This document shows, piece by piece, positions 1-9,384 of a DNA stretch of 64,000 bases (the first letter of the stretch is position 1; each line of letters begins with the position of its first letter). The stretch covers positions 2,108,001-2,172,000 of the forward strand of contig OZ245840.1 in assembly GCA_965228775.1 (NCBI GenBank), read 5' to 3'. Below the pieces are notes generated by a model, which worked only from the letters and a program-made list of their open reading frames with translations, did no database searches and was not told the origin of the DNA. This DNA is from JANQMY01 sp965228775. GTDB taxonomy: Bacteria; Pseudomonadota; Alphaproteobacteria; JANQMY01. A program made the translations under genes and the position numbers.

Positions 1-3000
1 ATCGAAAAAAGCAACGCGGCCTATGACGAATATGACGGCATTATCCAGCATCAGTCAGATCAACTGACGCAGCGCGCAAGTCTACTCACTGACGAGCTTT
101 ACGAAGAGCTCAATGATATGCTGACGAACCTGCAGTCCCGATCTGCAAACCAGCGCCATATTCGCCGAATCGTCATCGAGATGGACGAAAAAATCCGCAC
201 TGCCACATCGGCGGAGGATCTGGAGAACCTCTCGGAACAGTTCAAGAAAGATGTTGACGCTCATATCGAGCTTATTGAGAAAACCGCCAATTGGGGCCGG
301 AATGCAAACATCAAGGAGATTATCGCCAGCCATAAGGAACGGCGCGACGAAACGATATCGCGTTTGAACAGTACACGGCAGCTCTTTGAAGTTCGCGACG
401 CCGCACGCGTTGAAGCTGACACAATCGCCGGGAAGGTTCGTGCGGGAGATCTGCAACTCGACATTGGCCTGCAACAGATCGGCGAAGCATACCAGCCGGT
501 CCTAGAGGCCAAGGCCGCGCACGAAAAGAAATGGAGCCGGTATGCCGGCATCGGCGACAGGTTCACCGATCTAGACCGGGAAATCTCCGGCAAACGTGCC
601 CAAGCATTTATGGATGCGCTGCAGATCAGCCCAGAGAACCGTGAGCCGATTGATGCAGCGCTGCCGAGTATCGACTTTCTCAATCGAGCCGGCGTTTTGA
701 ACGACAGTTTTGTCACCGCGTTTCGGAGAGATCTCGTAAACAACACAAAGGCCCCCGACAAAACGCCAACCGCATCGGAATTAGCTTCGGTATTGAAAAA
801 ACTGGGGACGGAGGATGCAGGAAAGGACTTCGTCCCGACGAAAGGTTTCTTCGGGAAGTTTTCCAAAGAATACATCCACCCCTTCGATGGCGACAGGCAG
901 CTAAATCTAACGCTAAAGCTATTGCGTGAGGCGGGTGCAAATGCGGACGAACTGTATCAGGCCAAGCGGAACCACTACGATGAATTGGTCAGAGTTAAGT
1001 TGGGATCCGTGCTCGACGACAGTCGCCTGCTCAAAATGTTTAGGTCTCTTAAACTTGTGAAGCGAGACCCAAGGGACCATGATGAGAAACTGATTGTTTT
1101 GGAAAGACTGTTTCGGAAACTTCCTGCTCTCTTTGGCGAACAGGACGACTCACACATAAAAGAAGCCTTTGACATTGCGCGTATCCTATTCTTCAAACGT
1201 CCAGATTCGCTGACTGACGAGCAAATCGCGCAAGGAGTAGCCCTCGCCGAACGGATTGCCGAGATTGATAGTCAGGACCGTTTCAACTCGAAATCCATTA
1301 AAGCGAAGTATACCGAGTCTGAACACAAACGTAGCGCGAAACTTCAAAATCAGATCGCGGATGTTTTCGGCTATGGCAATGCTGAGGCATTTGACGAACC
1401 GGAAAGGGTGAAAGACGGCATCGATCTTATCATCAGCCGGAAAAGCAACCGGCGTGAGCTGCGGAGCATCACCGATCGCAGTGTCCGTATCCAGTCGCTC
1501 CTGAATACGCAGCAGGAATCTGCCCGCAATTTGGAAGGCGCGGTTCTCAAACCGCTTAAGGAGTTTGCACGGATGCTCGATGCGAACGCCACGGCCGAAG
1601 ACGCCCGGCACCTGATGGAAAGCGAAGAGTTCCGCGAGAAAGCGCATACGCTGGAGAATCTGAACCGGCTTCTTATGGCCGACGACAAGGTTCGCGACGC
1701 AAGCGCCGACGCTCATGACAACATTTACATGGCCAATCTCGAGGCGCTGACAAGATTATCGCGAGAGTTGCGTGACTTCAAACCGACTACAATGGAAGCA
1801 GGCGGCAACCGTATAAGCAATCGTCTCGCCATGTGGTGGAACGAAGAAAAACCCAAAGATGTCGTTCAAAGTCTCCGAGACGAAGGTTCCGAAGACGTTG
1901 CGAAAAGGTTTATGGACGTCCGGAAGCACTTGGTCATGCTTAACGCGCTCGGCCAATCAGAAGCCGATCTAAGCACCGACTTGCAGAAACTTGCAAGGGA
2001 GCGTGAAGCCCTTATGACGAAACTCCAGAGCCATCGAAGCCGCCAGATCGCGATGATGGCCGTACTGAAGGAATTCGATCGCTTCGGGGGCGCCGCAAAT
2101 GATTTCAAACTGACAAATGACCGCATCCGCAACATCAACAAAACCCTGGCCGCCTGGGGACAACCCGGCGCCTGGGACGCGCTTCGCGATCATTACAATC
2201 TCGATGCCAACAGCTTCTCGCCAGGCTTGTTGAGCAAATGGTCCGCCGACAGCAACGGTTTTCCGGCGGACATTCAAAACGATGTCGACAAACTGAAAAC
2301 GGCTCTGGCTGGGTTCGAAGCTCTCGTCACGTCGCTGGAAGAAGCCAATTCCGCCATTGCGGAAACACAATTGTCCACTGCCAATTTGCGCTCGCCCGCG
2401 GAACAACAGCGCGTTGCGGAGATGCAAAAGGAGCAGTTGCAACGCGTCAAGCAGACCAAATCGACCCAAGTGTTCTCGAGCCTCCTCCGGCATCCGCCGG
2501 AGGATTGGAGCACCCACCCGGACTGGCGCGGAACCACAGACCTGGCCGGTCTGAGCGGACAACGCCTGCCGGAATTTCAGACATCGTTTTCAGCAGCTTT
2601 GACCGAAACATTTCCCTATGACACACGTGCGGGTGATCTCATCCGCCTCCTGAAGGATATTGAAGATTTCGACCAAGAAGTGCGGGCGGCCAAGACCGTT
2701 ATGATCTTCGGCATGATGCCCTCGAAAACCACCGTCGATAAGCTGAGCGCGAAGGCCGATGCGCTGCAAGCCGCCGCACAGAAGCTACAGCCGGAGCGGA
2801 AAGCGGCGCGCGCCCTGAAAGCGGCAAAGACCCTTGAAGACAAAAACCTCCTGGATCTTATATGCGCACACGCCGCAAAAGACGTGAGCACATATGTTAC
2901 GCGCCAAAGAACCACCTTCGAACCGGACGAAATTGAAGTCATCAATCCTTACGAGAGGCGCAGCGTCCAGGTGGCGCCAGTTGAAATAGAGGCAGGACCG

Positions 3001-3183
3001 TCTAAAGCACAAGCCGCCACCCCCCAGAAACCCGGGCGCGGTTTCATGGACCGGTTTAGGGCGGGAGTAGCTGAAGTCAGGGACGCCCTTGCGCCATCAT
3101 ATGAGACAACGTCCTCCGACGATATGGCGAAAGGTTACGGCGATTCCGCCGATCTTAATGCGCACGCTGAAAAGATCTTTTAG
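1..3183 (+). CDS. Large coiled-coil-rich protein, 5' end outside the window (candidate secreted effector)
   Basis: The frame is open from base 1, so the gene starts upstream; 1060 residues are visible. The protein is highly charged, helical and rich in Glu/Lys/Arg heptad-like stretches, with no signal peptide and no clear membrane segment in the visible part. I recognise no catalytic motif. The stop is followed after 26 bases by the start of the next gene, and the block ends with a chaperone-like gene at 7154, so all four genes are probably one transcript. By position I infer a secreted effector or a structural protein of a secretion system; a cytoplasmic scaffold cannot be excluded. The first ATG inside the window (118) is probably internal, because coding-like sequence runs in frame before it. 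Confidence 0.7.
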   Translation: MEKSNAAYDEYDGIIQHQSDQLTQRASLLTDELYEELNDMLTNLQSRSANQRHIRRIVIEMDEKIRTATSAEDLENLSEQFKKDVDAHIELIEKTANWGRNANIKEIIASHKERRDETISRLNSTRQLFEVRDAARVEADTIAGKVRAGDLQLDIGLQQIGEAYQPVLEAKAAHEKKWSRYAGIGDRFTDLDREISGKRAQAFMDALQISPENREPIDAALPSIDFLNRAGVLNDSFVTAFRRDLVNNTKAPDKTPTASELASVLKKLGTEDAGKDFVPTKGFFGKFSKEYIHPFDGDRQLNLTLKLLREAGANADELYQAKRNHYDELVRVKLGSVLDDSRLLKMFRSLKLVKRDPRDHDEKLIVLERLFRKLPALFGEQDDSHIKEAFDIARILFFKRPDSLTDEQIAQGVALAERIAEIDSQDRFNSKSIKAKYTESEHKRSAKLQNQIADVFGYGNAEAFDEPERVKDGIDLIISRKSNRRELRSITDRSVRIQSLLNTQQESARNLEGAVLKPLKEFARMLDANATAEDARHLMESEEFREKAHTLENLNRLLMADDKVRDASADAHDNIYMANLEALTRLSRELRDFKPTTMEAGGNRISNRLAMWWNEEKPKDVVQSLRDEGSEDVAKRFMDVRKHLVMLNALGQSEADLSTDLQKLAREREALMTKLQSHRSRQIAMMAVLKEFDRFGGAANDFKLTNDRIRNINKTLAAWGQPGAWDALRDHYNLDANSFSPGLLSKWSADSNGFPADIQNDVDKLKTALAGFEALVTSLEEANSAIAETQLSTANLRSPAEQQRVAEMQKEQLQRVKQTKSTQVFSSLLRHPPEDWSTHPDWRGTTDLAGLSGQRLPEFQTSFSAALTETFPYDTRAGDLIRLLKDIEDFDQEVRAAKTVMIFGMMPSKTTVDKLSAKADALQAAAQKLQPERKAARALKAAKTLEDKNLLDLICAHAAKDVSTYVTRQRTTFEPDEIEVINPYERRSVQVAPVEIEAGPSKAQAATPQKPGRGFMDRFRAGVAEVRDALAPSYETTSSDDMAKGYGDSADLNAHAEKIF

Positions 3184-3209
3184 ATCCGGACTTGAGTGGA
3201 AGAGAACCA

Positions 3210-5276
3210 ATGACCTACCTTCCCCCCACCAAAAACAGCCCCATACGGAAGAAGGCCGCGCCGGACACGCAGGCTTCTGACGGATCGGATGAGCAAGCGT
3301 CATCAAATGCTCTCAATGGTAACGTCAAAAAATCTAGCGCGGGCGCGAATTCGTTTCATCTCGAGATTACCATACAGGAAACGCAGCCGGCCGATCGCCC
3401 CACCGACGCATCTGATCGTGCGGTGCATTTGCTCACCCCGAGCCGCAGCCCCTCTGCAATCCCCATGTTCGCCCCCAACGAAATCGTCGGCCGTTCCACA
3501 AGCGCACCTCCTCCCCATTCGGAAGTTATGGACGGTGCGCAGTGGCATCGTAGCGTAACACCTAGGAGGTCAAGGCAAGAGGCTCTAGACCTCGGTTATT
3601 CCGAGAAAAGCCCATTGGCTCGACAGAACAACGCGCAATACCTGCCGGGATTCCAGCGGCGGTTCTTCCGTAAGCAGGCCGAGGATCACGGTTACAAACT
3701 GGCAACGGAAAGGCATAACCCCAGCGATTCCCTAACTCGCGACGAGTGGGCGGCCATCCAAAAGCAGGAGTCTGAACTTCATGACAAATGGGAACAGCTG
3801 AAGAAACGCAAGATTAGCCCCAACGAGTTTTTCAAAACGATTGCCGGCAATACGAATGATCAGACGGAAAGTGAAAAAATCGCGTTAGCTCTCGATCTGG
3901 CGCGCATTATCTCGAGTGTCCATTCGGCTCCAATCCGCCTTGCGGAAGATGGTATCCTGGATGGGCTCACCGCTACGGTAAGCTCACTCAAGTCAAAGCG
4001 CGGCGGTCTCACGACAACCGAAAAAGCCGAACTCAACAATGCAGAGATGCGGTGCGCCGTCAGACAGTCCATCCTCGCCAGCGACGGTATCGACGAGGGC
4101 ATCCTTTTCCTCAGTACCTTTTTGGCACCCGCCACAGGAGCCAACTTAGAAGCCGACCAAACGAACCTTGACGGTCACACGAATACCCCGCCTGACCTGT
4201 GTGAGGACCCAGATAGATTGAGTTGGACTCCAACTAAAAGCTGGGCGGAAACAAATCATATCATCCAATGCTTCCAGAAAGCCTGCCAAAAAAACAACCT
4301 CTTGGCCGAGCAGCAAGTCGCGGCCGTCGAGAATCAAATCATTTCCTTGGGCAGAAGTGTGTTACCGCGACTGGCCATGCCGGTGGAACTGCGCGACGGC
4401 GCGAAAGCCGATAACCTTCGCGCCCAAGCGGCAAAAGATTTTGTGGAAAAAGAGGGGTGGGATGTCTCTCCTGGGTGGCACTTTCTTAGAGTTAGCGCCG
4501 CCATACTCGGTACAGCGTGCGGGCTCTTCTTCCCCTTACTGAACTCTCGATGGCGCGATTTCGTTTTGACGCAATTTTTCCATTCACATCGCATGAAAAA
4601 AGTTGAGGCATATGCGAACGCTGAACAAACCAGATCTCTAAAGCTCATCAACAAAGAGTTGGCCAAAGACTGGGTTTTGAAACAGGCTGAAGACCGAACC
4701 GAGTCTCCTTCCGATTCAGAGGATGATGACCGGAGCGACGATGTGAGCCAAATTCGAGACGCCTTTGGAACCTCGCCGCCAGCACGAACCCCCGAAGAAT
4801 CACCGGAAACAACGCTCGAAGAAACACTCGACGGAACACTCGACGGAACGCGCGAAGGAACAATCGTAGAATTATCCCACACAGCGTCCGAATCCTCCCA
4901 GATACCTTCGCTTGATGTGATGCCCAAACCGACTCCCAGTGTCGTGTCCCAGCCGACGACTGCATTAGCGCTCAACCGGTCAGACGATCGACGGTTCGAA
5001 TCACTCGTCGAAGCTATTCAACTGGAACTTGAGCAAGCCGCCAAAGGCGATATATTCGGACACAATAAAGGAATGCAAAACGAATCTCATGCTGCTCCGT
5101 CCACTAATGTTCTGGATCGAGACTATCTCCTTGACCCCATTTTTTTACGTCAAATGGCAGAAGGAATCATCGAAGGCATAGACGAAGCATTGCAGGAAAT
5201 TGAAAAGGGATCGACTCAAGTACCCACCCTTGATGAGATTGTCGTTTCCGGTCGCGTCGCAAAAATCCGAAAGTGA
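3210..5276 (+). CDS. Unknown protein, first of two tandem paralogues, with a central hydrophobic segment
   Basis: A 688-residue protein starting at ATG 3210 behind a GGAAGAG ribosome site; an in-frame TTG lies at 3192. The first ~130 residues are polar and Ser/Pro/Thr-rich, as is usual for secretion-signal regions. The middle is helical. A hydrophobic stretch near residues 425-445 (VSAAILGTACGLFFPLLNS) could cross or insert into a membrane. It is followed by an acidic low-complexity region with repeated Glu-Thr-Leu-Asp-Gly-Thr units. It aligns along much of its length with the next gene: shared motifs are RLSW.P, MP.ELR, LAKDWV..Q and a C-terminal GI.EG..EAL helix. Its stop overlaps the next start (GTGA), which suggests translational coupling. 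Function is unknown; a secreted effector that touches membranes is an inference. Confidence 0.72.
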   Translation: MTYLPPTKNSPIRKKAAPDTQASDGSDEQASSNALNGNVKKSSAGANSFHLEITIQETQPADRPTDASDRAVHLLTPSRSPSAIPMFAPNEIVGRSTSAPPPHSEVMDGAQWHRSVTPRRSRQEALDLGYSEKSPLARQNNAQYLPGFQRRFFRKQAEDHGYKLATERHNPSDSLTRDEWAAIQKQESELHDKWEQLKKRKISPNEFFKTIAGNTNDQTESEKIALALDLARIISSVHSAPIRLAEDGILDGLTATVSSLKSKRGGLTTTEKAELNNAEMRCAVRQSILASDGIDEGILFLSTFLAPATGANLEADQTNLDGHTNTPPDLCEDPDRLSWTPTKSWAETNHIIQCFQKACQKNNLLAEQQVAAVENQIISLGRSVLPRLAMPVELRDGAKADNLRAQAAKDFVEKEGWDVSPGWHFLRVSAAILGTACGLFFPLLNSRWRDFVLTQFFHSHRMKKVEAYANAEQTRSLKLINKELAKDWVLKQAEDRTESPSDSEDDDRSDDVSQIRDAFGTSPPARTPEESPETTLEETLDGTLDGTREGTIVELSHTASESSQIPSLDVMPKPTPSVVSQPTTALALNRSDDRRFESLVEAIQLELEQAAKGDIFGHNKGMQNESHAAPSTNVLDRDYLLDPIFLRQMAEGIIEGIDEALQEIEKGSTQVPTLDEIVVSGRVAKIRK

Positions 5277-7111
5277 CGAAGATGACTGATCCGACCGTAA
5301 TTTCAAATCAAACAATCTGTATTCCAACGAATAGCACTTCGGAAACAGAAGCTCCGAACACATCGTCTTCCCCAGCGATACAATCGCTTAGAGGGCAAGT
5401 CGAGATGAGCTTGAACGCCGCGCATGCGTTTCAGAGTAAGCTGTCAGATGTCCCGGCGGCTTCCGCATCTGACGACCCCATTGCCGACTGGCGAAAAAAG
5501 GGTGAGTTTGCGGCATGTGAAACGGCGGATGTGGAGAGATATTTCAATTTATTTTCCCAGACACGGCGTGCCGCACAAAACGGCGCTGGTCGCGACCTAT
5601 CCCCGGAAGAAACGATTGCCGATGCGTGGGAACATCGCAACGTCATGTCTGATCTGTCCAAACAGGAAGCGAAAGAGCGCGGAATTGCAGAAACCAGCAT
5701 ACACGCCCGCATGCAGAACGCTAAAATTGGCCCCGAATATCAAAAAACTTTCTTCGAAGATTTCGTCACGCGCGCAGGTCACGAGGCTGGTCCGGTTACG
5801 GATGATGACGAGGTTCTGTTCGACAGATGGCAACAGCTTGAACGTGGAACACTGTCCGAGGAAGCGTTTTTCGCCCCTCTCGAAAACCAATCCCGGGATG
5901 AAAAGGTTGCCTTCGCGGTGAATCTTGCCAGAGTCGTTGCTCGCCATCATTCGGAAAAACACGCGCCCGAGGAAGATCACAGCATCGGCCATCTCGAAGG
6001 GAACATTAAGTTCAAGGAAAAACTCGTCAAAAGCCCTCTTCTAACAAGCGTTGAAGAGAAAAATCATAGAGCGGAACTGCACGGCATGCGTGAGCTTTAT
6101 ACCGTGGAAACGAGCATTCTTGCGCATGAGGCCATTGGCAAAGGTACTGAGGTTCTTGAGAAACTGCTTGCACCGCCACCAGAGAACGAATGGGTCCAAC
6201 CAAGTGAGAGGCTGTCGTGGAATCCCTGTGACGATTGGGACGATGTCGATTCTGTGTGTTCAACCTTCGAGAATGCCTGCACCGCTTACAATGCACAAGT
6301 GTCAGCACGAACAGGCGAGCTTAGGAAGCAGGAAAGACTTTTGAAGGACAGCGCATTGCCCCTTCTTGGCATGCCCATGGAATTGCGCGGTAACCACCTA
6401 GCGGAGAACTTCCGCACCCAGACGGCAGAGGCGGTCTTGGCAGAGAAGGGCTTAGCCACCCCCAAAACCATCGGCGAAAAAGCCATCTGGGGGGCTAAGG
6501 TTATCGGCGTTGGTCTGCTAACGGCCGCATCCCTCGGGTTTATGTGGATTTCCCCCAGGGTTCAGAACGCATTCGGCCCGCTGTTTAGCCGAGAGATGCG
6601 CGAGCAAATCGCTAATGAACACGCAGAGAAAGAGCAAATCGCGTTCCTTAGAGACCGCAATCATGCCTTGGCCAAGGATTGGGTCATTCGCCAATACAGC
6701 ACACCCACCTCCGGAAATGATGCTCCCGATTCTGCGTCGCGAAACGACCCACACAGACTTTTAGCCGCCATTGCCAACCCACTTCTTGAGGGCGGCGAGA
6801 ACGATTTCCTCGCACATGAAAGTCTCGTCAATGATGTGACCAATCAACTCTACCTCGCCGCCGGAAGCGATGTTTTGACGGCGAAAGAAGGGATCGCGAG
6901 CGTTTTCAACGTTTCGACGACGGACCCACGCGCACAATTGGAAAACCAAGCCTATCTAACCGACCAAGGTTATCTGAAACAGATCGCAAGAGGCATCGTT
7001 GATGGGATGGTCGAGGGCCTTCATCAGGTGACGCAAAACGATCAAACCCGGCACCAGCCATCCACAGTCCTGGAATCCATCACCCCTGAAACAGAAATGG
7101 GTACCGCGTAA
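5273..7111 (+). CDS. Unknown protein, second of two tandem paralogues, with a central hydrophobic segment
   Basis: 612 residues if translation starts at GTG 5273, which overlaps the preceding TGA as GTGA; ATG 5282 (609 residues) is a good alternative. It is a paralogue of the preceding protein: a polar Thr/Ser-rich N-terminus, helical body, RLSWNP, MPMELRG and LAKDWVIRQ in the same order, one hydrophobic segment (VIGVGLLTAASLGFMWI), then a C-terminal GIVDGMVEGL helix. It lacks the long acidic Asp/Glu/Thr linker of its sister. It ends 42 bases before a CesT-like chaperone gene, which may serve one or both paralogues. I do not recognise a family and see no catalytic motif. Confidence 0.72.
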   Translation: MTKMTDPTVISNQTICIPTNSTSETEAPNTSSSPAIQSLRGQVEMSLNAAHAFQSKLSDVPAASASDDPIADWRKKGEFAACETADVERYFNLFSQTRRAAQNGAGRDLSPEETIADAWEHRNVMSDLSKQEAKERGIAETSIHARMQNAKIGPEYQKTFFEDFVTRAGHEAGPVTDDDEVLFDRWQQLERGTLSEEAFFAPLENQSRDEKVAFAVNLARVVARHHSEKHAPEEDHSIGHLEGNIKFKEKLVKSPLLTSVEEKNHRAELHGMRELYTVETSILAHEAIGKGTEVLEKLLAPPPENEWVQPSERLSWNPCDDWDDVDSVCSTFENACTAYNAQVSARTGELRKQERLLKDSALPLLGMPMELRGNHLAENFRTQTAEAVLAEKGLATPKTIGEKAIWGAKVIGVGLLTAASLGFMWISPRVQNAFGPLFSREMREQIANEHAEKEQIAFLRDRNHALAKDWVIRQYSTPTSGNDAPDSASRNDPHRLLAAIANPLLEGGENDFLAHESLVNDVTNQLYLAAGSDVLTAKEGIASVFNVSTTDPRAQLENQAYLTDQGYLKQIARGIVDGMVEGLHQVTQNDQTRHQPSTVLESITPETEMGTA

Positions 7112-7153
7112 CGAAACAGCTGTCACGCTGTCGATATTTGTTTAGGAGATAAA

Positions 7154-7645
7154 ATGACCACCATCCCCCCAAGCACCGCCGTAGATGTTTCGCAAGAAGT
7201 CACCCGCTTCGGACGCGAGCTAGGCATTGACCTGCAATTGGACGAAACCGGCAACTGCTATCTCGAACACCGCAATGGCCTTCGTATGGCCATCATGCTG
7301 ACAGGCGACGACCAGATCGTCACGGCCGTCGCACTGTTTTCGGATGTCCACTTGACGGACTCGCAGGTCGGCGAAATTTTGACGGAGTTTAACTGGCTTG
7401 GCACCCGCGTTCATGGGGCCACGCTGTCATGGAACCCCGAGGCGCGGAATTTCCTGTTGTGGTACTCCCGCGATGCCAACGTCATCAAAACGGAGGATCT
7501 GGGCCGATTGCTGACAAGGCTTCTTTCGGCGGCCAATATGGTGAGACCTGAAATCGAGGACCGTATATCTAATGCGGGCAAAGGAACACTGGAAAAGCCT
7601 GCGGACACACACGCCCCTGTCAACTGGATGGCCCGGCGCGCTTAA
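7154..7645 (+). CDS. Probable class I type III secretion chaperone (CesT/Tir-chaperone-like)
   Basis: 163 residues, start fixed by AGGAG six bases before ATG 7154. The pattern fits the CesT/SycE fold: an N-terminal helix with F...LGI.L.LDETG, alternating strands (CYLEHRNGLRMAIML, IVTAVALF), a central helix (VGEILTEFNWLG), a strand pair (GATLSWNPEARNFLLWY), then a long amphipathic C-terminal helix (LGRLLTRLLSAANMV). The composition is acidic until a basic tail. Such proteins bind, as dimers, the N-terminal region of an effector and deliver it to the export gate. Being last in the block, it probably serves one or more of the three large proteins upstream. The family call comes from pattern, not from a search. 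Confidence 0.68.
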   Translation: MTTIPPSTAVDVSQEVTRFGRELGIDLQLDETGNCYLEHRNGLRMAIMLTGDDQIVTAVALFSDVHLTDSQVGEILTEFNWLGTRVHGATLSWNPEARNFLLWYSRDANVIKTEDLGRLLTRLLSAANMVRPEIEDRISNAGKGTLEKPADTHAPVNWMARRA

Positions 7646-7706
7646 TAGTCTTGGGTTCGGCGAGCGCCCATCATTCCGCTCCGCTTTTTGTGAAAGGAGA
7701 CTTGTG

Positions 7707-8705
7707 ATGCGTACCAAAACCAAGATCCTTGCAGGCACGTTTGGTGTGGCTGTGATAGCGGGCGCAACACTGCAGGCGGAAACGGCGACGAAAAACGGTG
7801 CGGAATCGTTACCTTCTTTTCTTACCAACGGTGTCGCTTGCGATATTTCCCATACGGACTTTAATCCATCTGTCGGATTAGAAAGCCGGTACACCTGGCG
7901 ATGCTCCGGTAACGAACGCAAACTCTCCGGCAACGGCGTACCGGATCATGTTGTCGGCCGTTTTCCCAATAGCAGCAACCCGAACGCCATATCGGAACAA
8001 AGAGTTTCAATCTCCATGCCGCTGACGCCCACCTTTGGCCAGCAAACCGCGCGCGTCAATCCCCGCAATGCCCGCGTTTACGCGTTAAACGGCGTTAAAT
8101 TCGATCCAGGAACCGCCGGCGCATGCCCAAGCAGCGCCAAGAAAAAATCACATTGCTCGATCGCGCGGGGAAACGGTCCATGGCGTATCGAGGCCTTGGG
8201 CCAGAACGTCTTCGATTTCGGCGAAGACATGAACAATGCTCATGTTCAGCCCTCTGGCGAATATCATTACCACGGCATTCCGGAAGGGATCTTGGAGAAC
8301 GCCGGAGTATCGGATACGAACAAAAAAATGTTGCTGGTCGGCTGGGCCGCCGACGGATTTCCGGTTTACGCGCGCTATTGCTTCGCTGACCCCATGGACG
8401 CCACGGGCGACCTCAAGGTCTGCGAAGGCAGCTATACGTTGGACAAGAAAGCCGATGAAGGACGCCCGTCCACAAGCTGGTTTCCACTTGGCACGTTCAC
8501 GTCGGATTGGAGTTACACGGAAGGTGCAGGCGACTTGGACGAATGCAACGGCCGCATCGGCGTCACGCCCGAGTTTCCGGATGGCATCTATTACTACATG
8601 GCAACAGACAGCTACCCCTACTTCAGCCGATGCATCAAAGGCGTGTTCAACGCATCACGAAATTATCCAAGACACCCTCCCCCACATGGCCGGAGACCGT
8701 TTTGA
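7707..8705 (+). CDS. Exported YHYH-domain protein
   Basis: 332 residues. The start at ATG 7707 is preceded by AAAGGAGA and opens a clear signal peptide (basic MRTKTK, hydrophobic core, cleavage near LQA-ETA). The central sequence GEYHYHGIPEG carries the Tyr-His-Tyr-His motif that names the YHYH domain family. Several Cys residues (for example GACPSSAKKKSHCS and the regions with CFADP and DECNG) may form disulfides, as fits a periplasmic or secreted protein. The frame remains open upstream to 7572, but that part reads through the end of the chaperone gene and is unlikely to be translated. Its stop overlaps the next start (ATGA type). The biochemical function of YHYH proteins is not established as far as I know; metal binding is a guess from the His and Asp residues. 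Confidence 0.8.
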   Translation: MRTKTKILAGTFGVAVIAGATLQAETATKNGAESLPSFLTNGVACDISHTDFNPSVGLESRYTWRCSGNERKLSGNGVPDHVVGRFPNSSNPNAISEQRVSISMPLTPTFGQQTARVNPRNARVYALNGVKFDPGTAGACPSSAKKKSHCSIARGNGPWRIEALGQNVFDFGEDMNNAHVQPSGEYHYHGIPEGILENAGVSDTNKKMLLVGWAADGFPVYARYCFADPMDATGDLKVCEGSYTLDKKADEGRPSTSWFPLGTFTSDWSYTEGAGDLDECNGRIGVTPEFPDGIYYYMATDSYPYFSRCIKGVFNASRNYPRHPPPHGRRPF

Positions 8706-9235
8706 TGAAGGTCCGCCTACTCGTTAAGGTTTGCGCTATTCTGACGATGATGCCACTTGCCGTGCAGGCACATCTTCTCCACAAACAAGAAGCAACGCTG
8801 CGCTTAGAGGGAAAAAAAGCGTACCTGGCCGTTGCCGTTCCGGCTACCGCATTGTTGGAAGTCGATGACAATGCCGACGGCCGCCTTGCGCCTCAAGAAA
8901 TTGCCGCGCATCAGGACAATATCGCCCATCAGTTCAAAAGCAGGTTCCGCATCACATCACCCGAAGGCAAGGGGACACTGGTTTTCGCCTGGGTTACCAA
9001 CCCAGCGGACACCGCCTCTCCTCCTCATGATCACGACGGCTCGACGGGCTACGTGATCATTCTGGCTGGGGCAGAGTTTGACGTGCCGCCCACGCGCGTC
9101 ACCATCGAAACCGACTTGTTCGGCGATGCGCCTGGCGAAAAGTCGCTAACTTTCCGGGCCCGGAGGGGCGATAAAGTCGAACGGGCCGAGTTACACCCGA
9201 ATGCTCCGGTACATGAGTTCTTTGCTACACGTTAG
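8705..9235 (+). CDS. Small exported protein co-transcribed with the YHYH protein
   Basis: 176 residues, ATG 8705 overlapping the preceding TGA. The first 22 residues (MKVRLLVKVCAILTMMPLAVQA) are a signal peptide. The mature part is mostly beta, with one EF-hand-like acidic loop, DDNADGRLAPQE, suggesting Ca2+ binding, and a His-rich PPHDHDG segment. No family recognised. The tight overlap means the two exported proteins are made together and may act on the same periplasmic substrate or metal. Confidence 0.72.
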   Translation: MKVRLLVKVCAILTMMPLAVQAHLLHKQEATLRLEGKKAYLAVAVPATALLEVDDNADGRLAPQEIAAHQDNIAHQFKSRFRITSPEGKGTLVFAWVTNPADTASPPHDHDGSTGYVIILAGAEFDVPPTRVTIETDLFGDAPGEKSLTFRARRGDKVERAELHPNAPVHEFFATR

Positions 9236-9275
9236 AGCACTCTTGTGATTCTATGAAAACCAAAAGTGTCCTATA

Positions 9276-9331
9276 GCGTTTCCAGGTGAAGTGCCAATAT
9301 CCGACATTGGCGGTTCACCGTCCGGAAACGC
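9276..9331. repeat. Palindromic intergenic repeat, copy 1
   Basis: Outer arms GCGTTTCC (9276-9283) and GGAAACGC (9324-9331) pair, as do inner arms GGTGAA and TTCACC, and TGCCAAT and ATTGGC, giving a near-continuous hairpin. A second copy with the same outer arms lies at 31692-31736. The sequence resembles a dispersed palindromic repeat common in alphaproteobacterial intergenic DNA (from memory). Confidence 0.6.
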
Positions 9332-9349
9332 GCAAAACAAAGATTCTGG

Positions 9350-9384
9350 AGCCGTTTTGAGTTTCAATCAAAACCAAAACGGCT
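9350..9384 (-). terminator. Stem-loop at the 3' end of the 9385-10776 gene
   Basis: AGCCGTTTTG (9350-9359) pairs with CAAAACGGCT (9375-9384) around an AT-rich loop. It begins immediately downstream of the stop of the minus-strand gene and 115 bases after the plus-strand stop, so it could end transcription from both sides. There is no long T run, so it may instead be the second half of the palindromic repeat element. Confidence 0.4.

Noticed and set aside
4817..4866. Short tandem DNA repeat (ACTCGACGGAAC-type units) taken as a possible CRISPR-like or phase-variable array
   Set aside because: Units are ~12 bases, few, and encode an acidic Glu/Thr/Leu/Asp/Gly linker in frame. No spacers.
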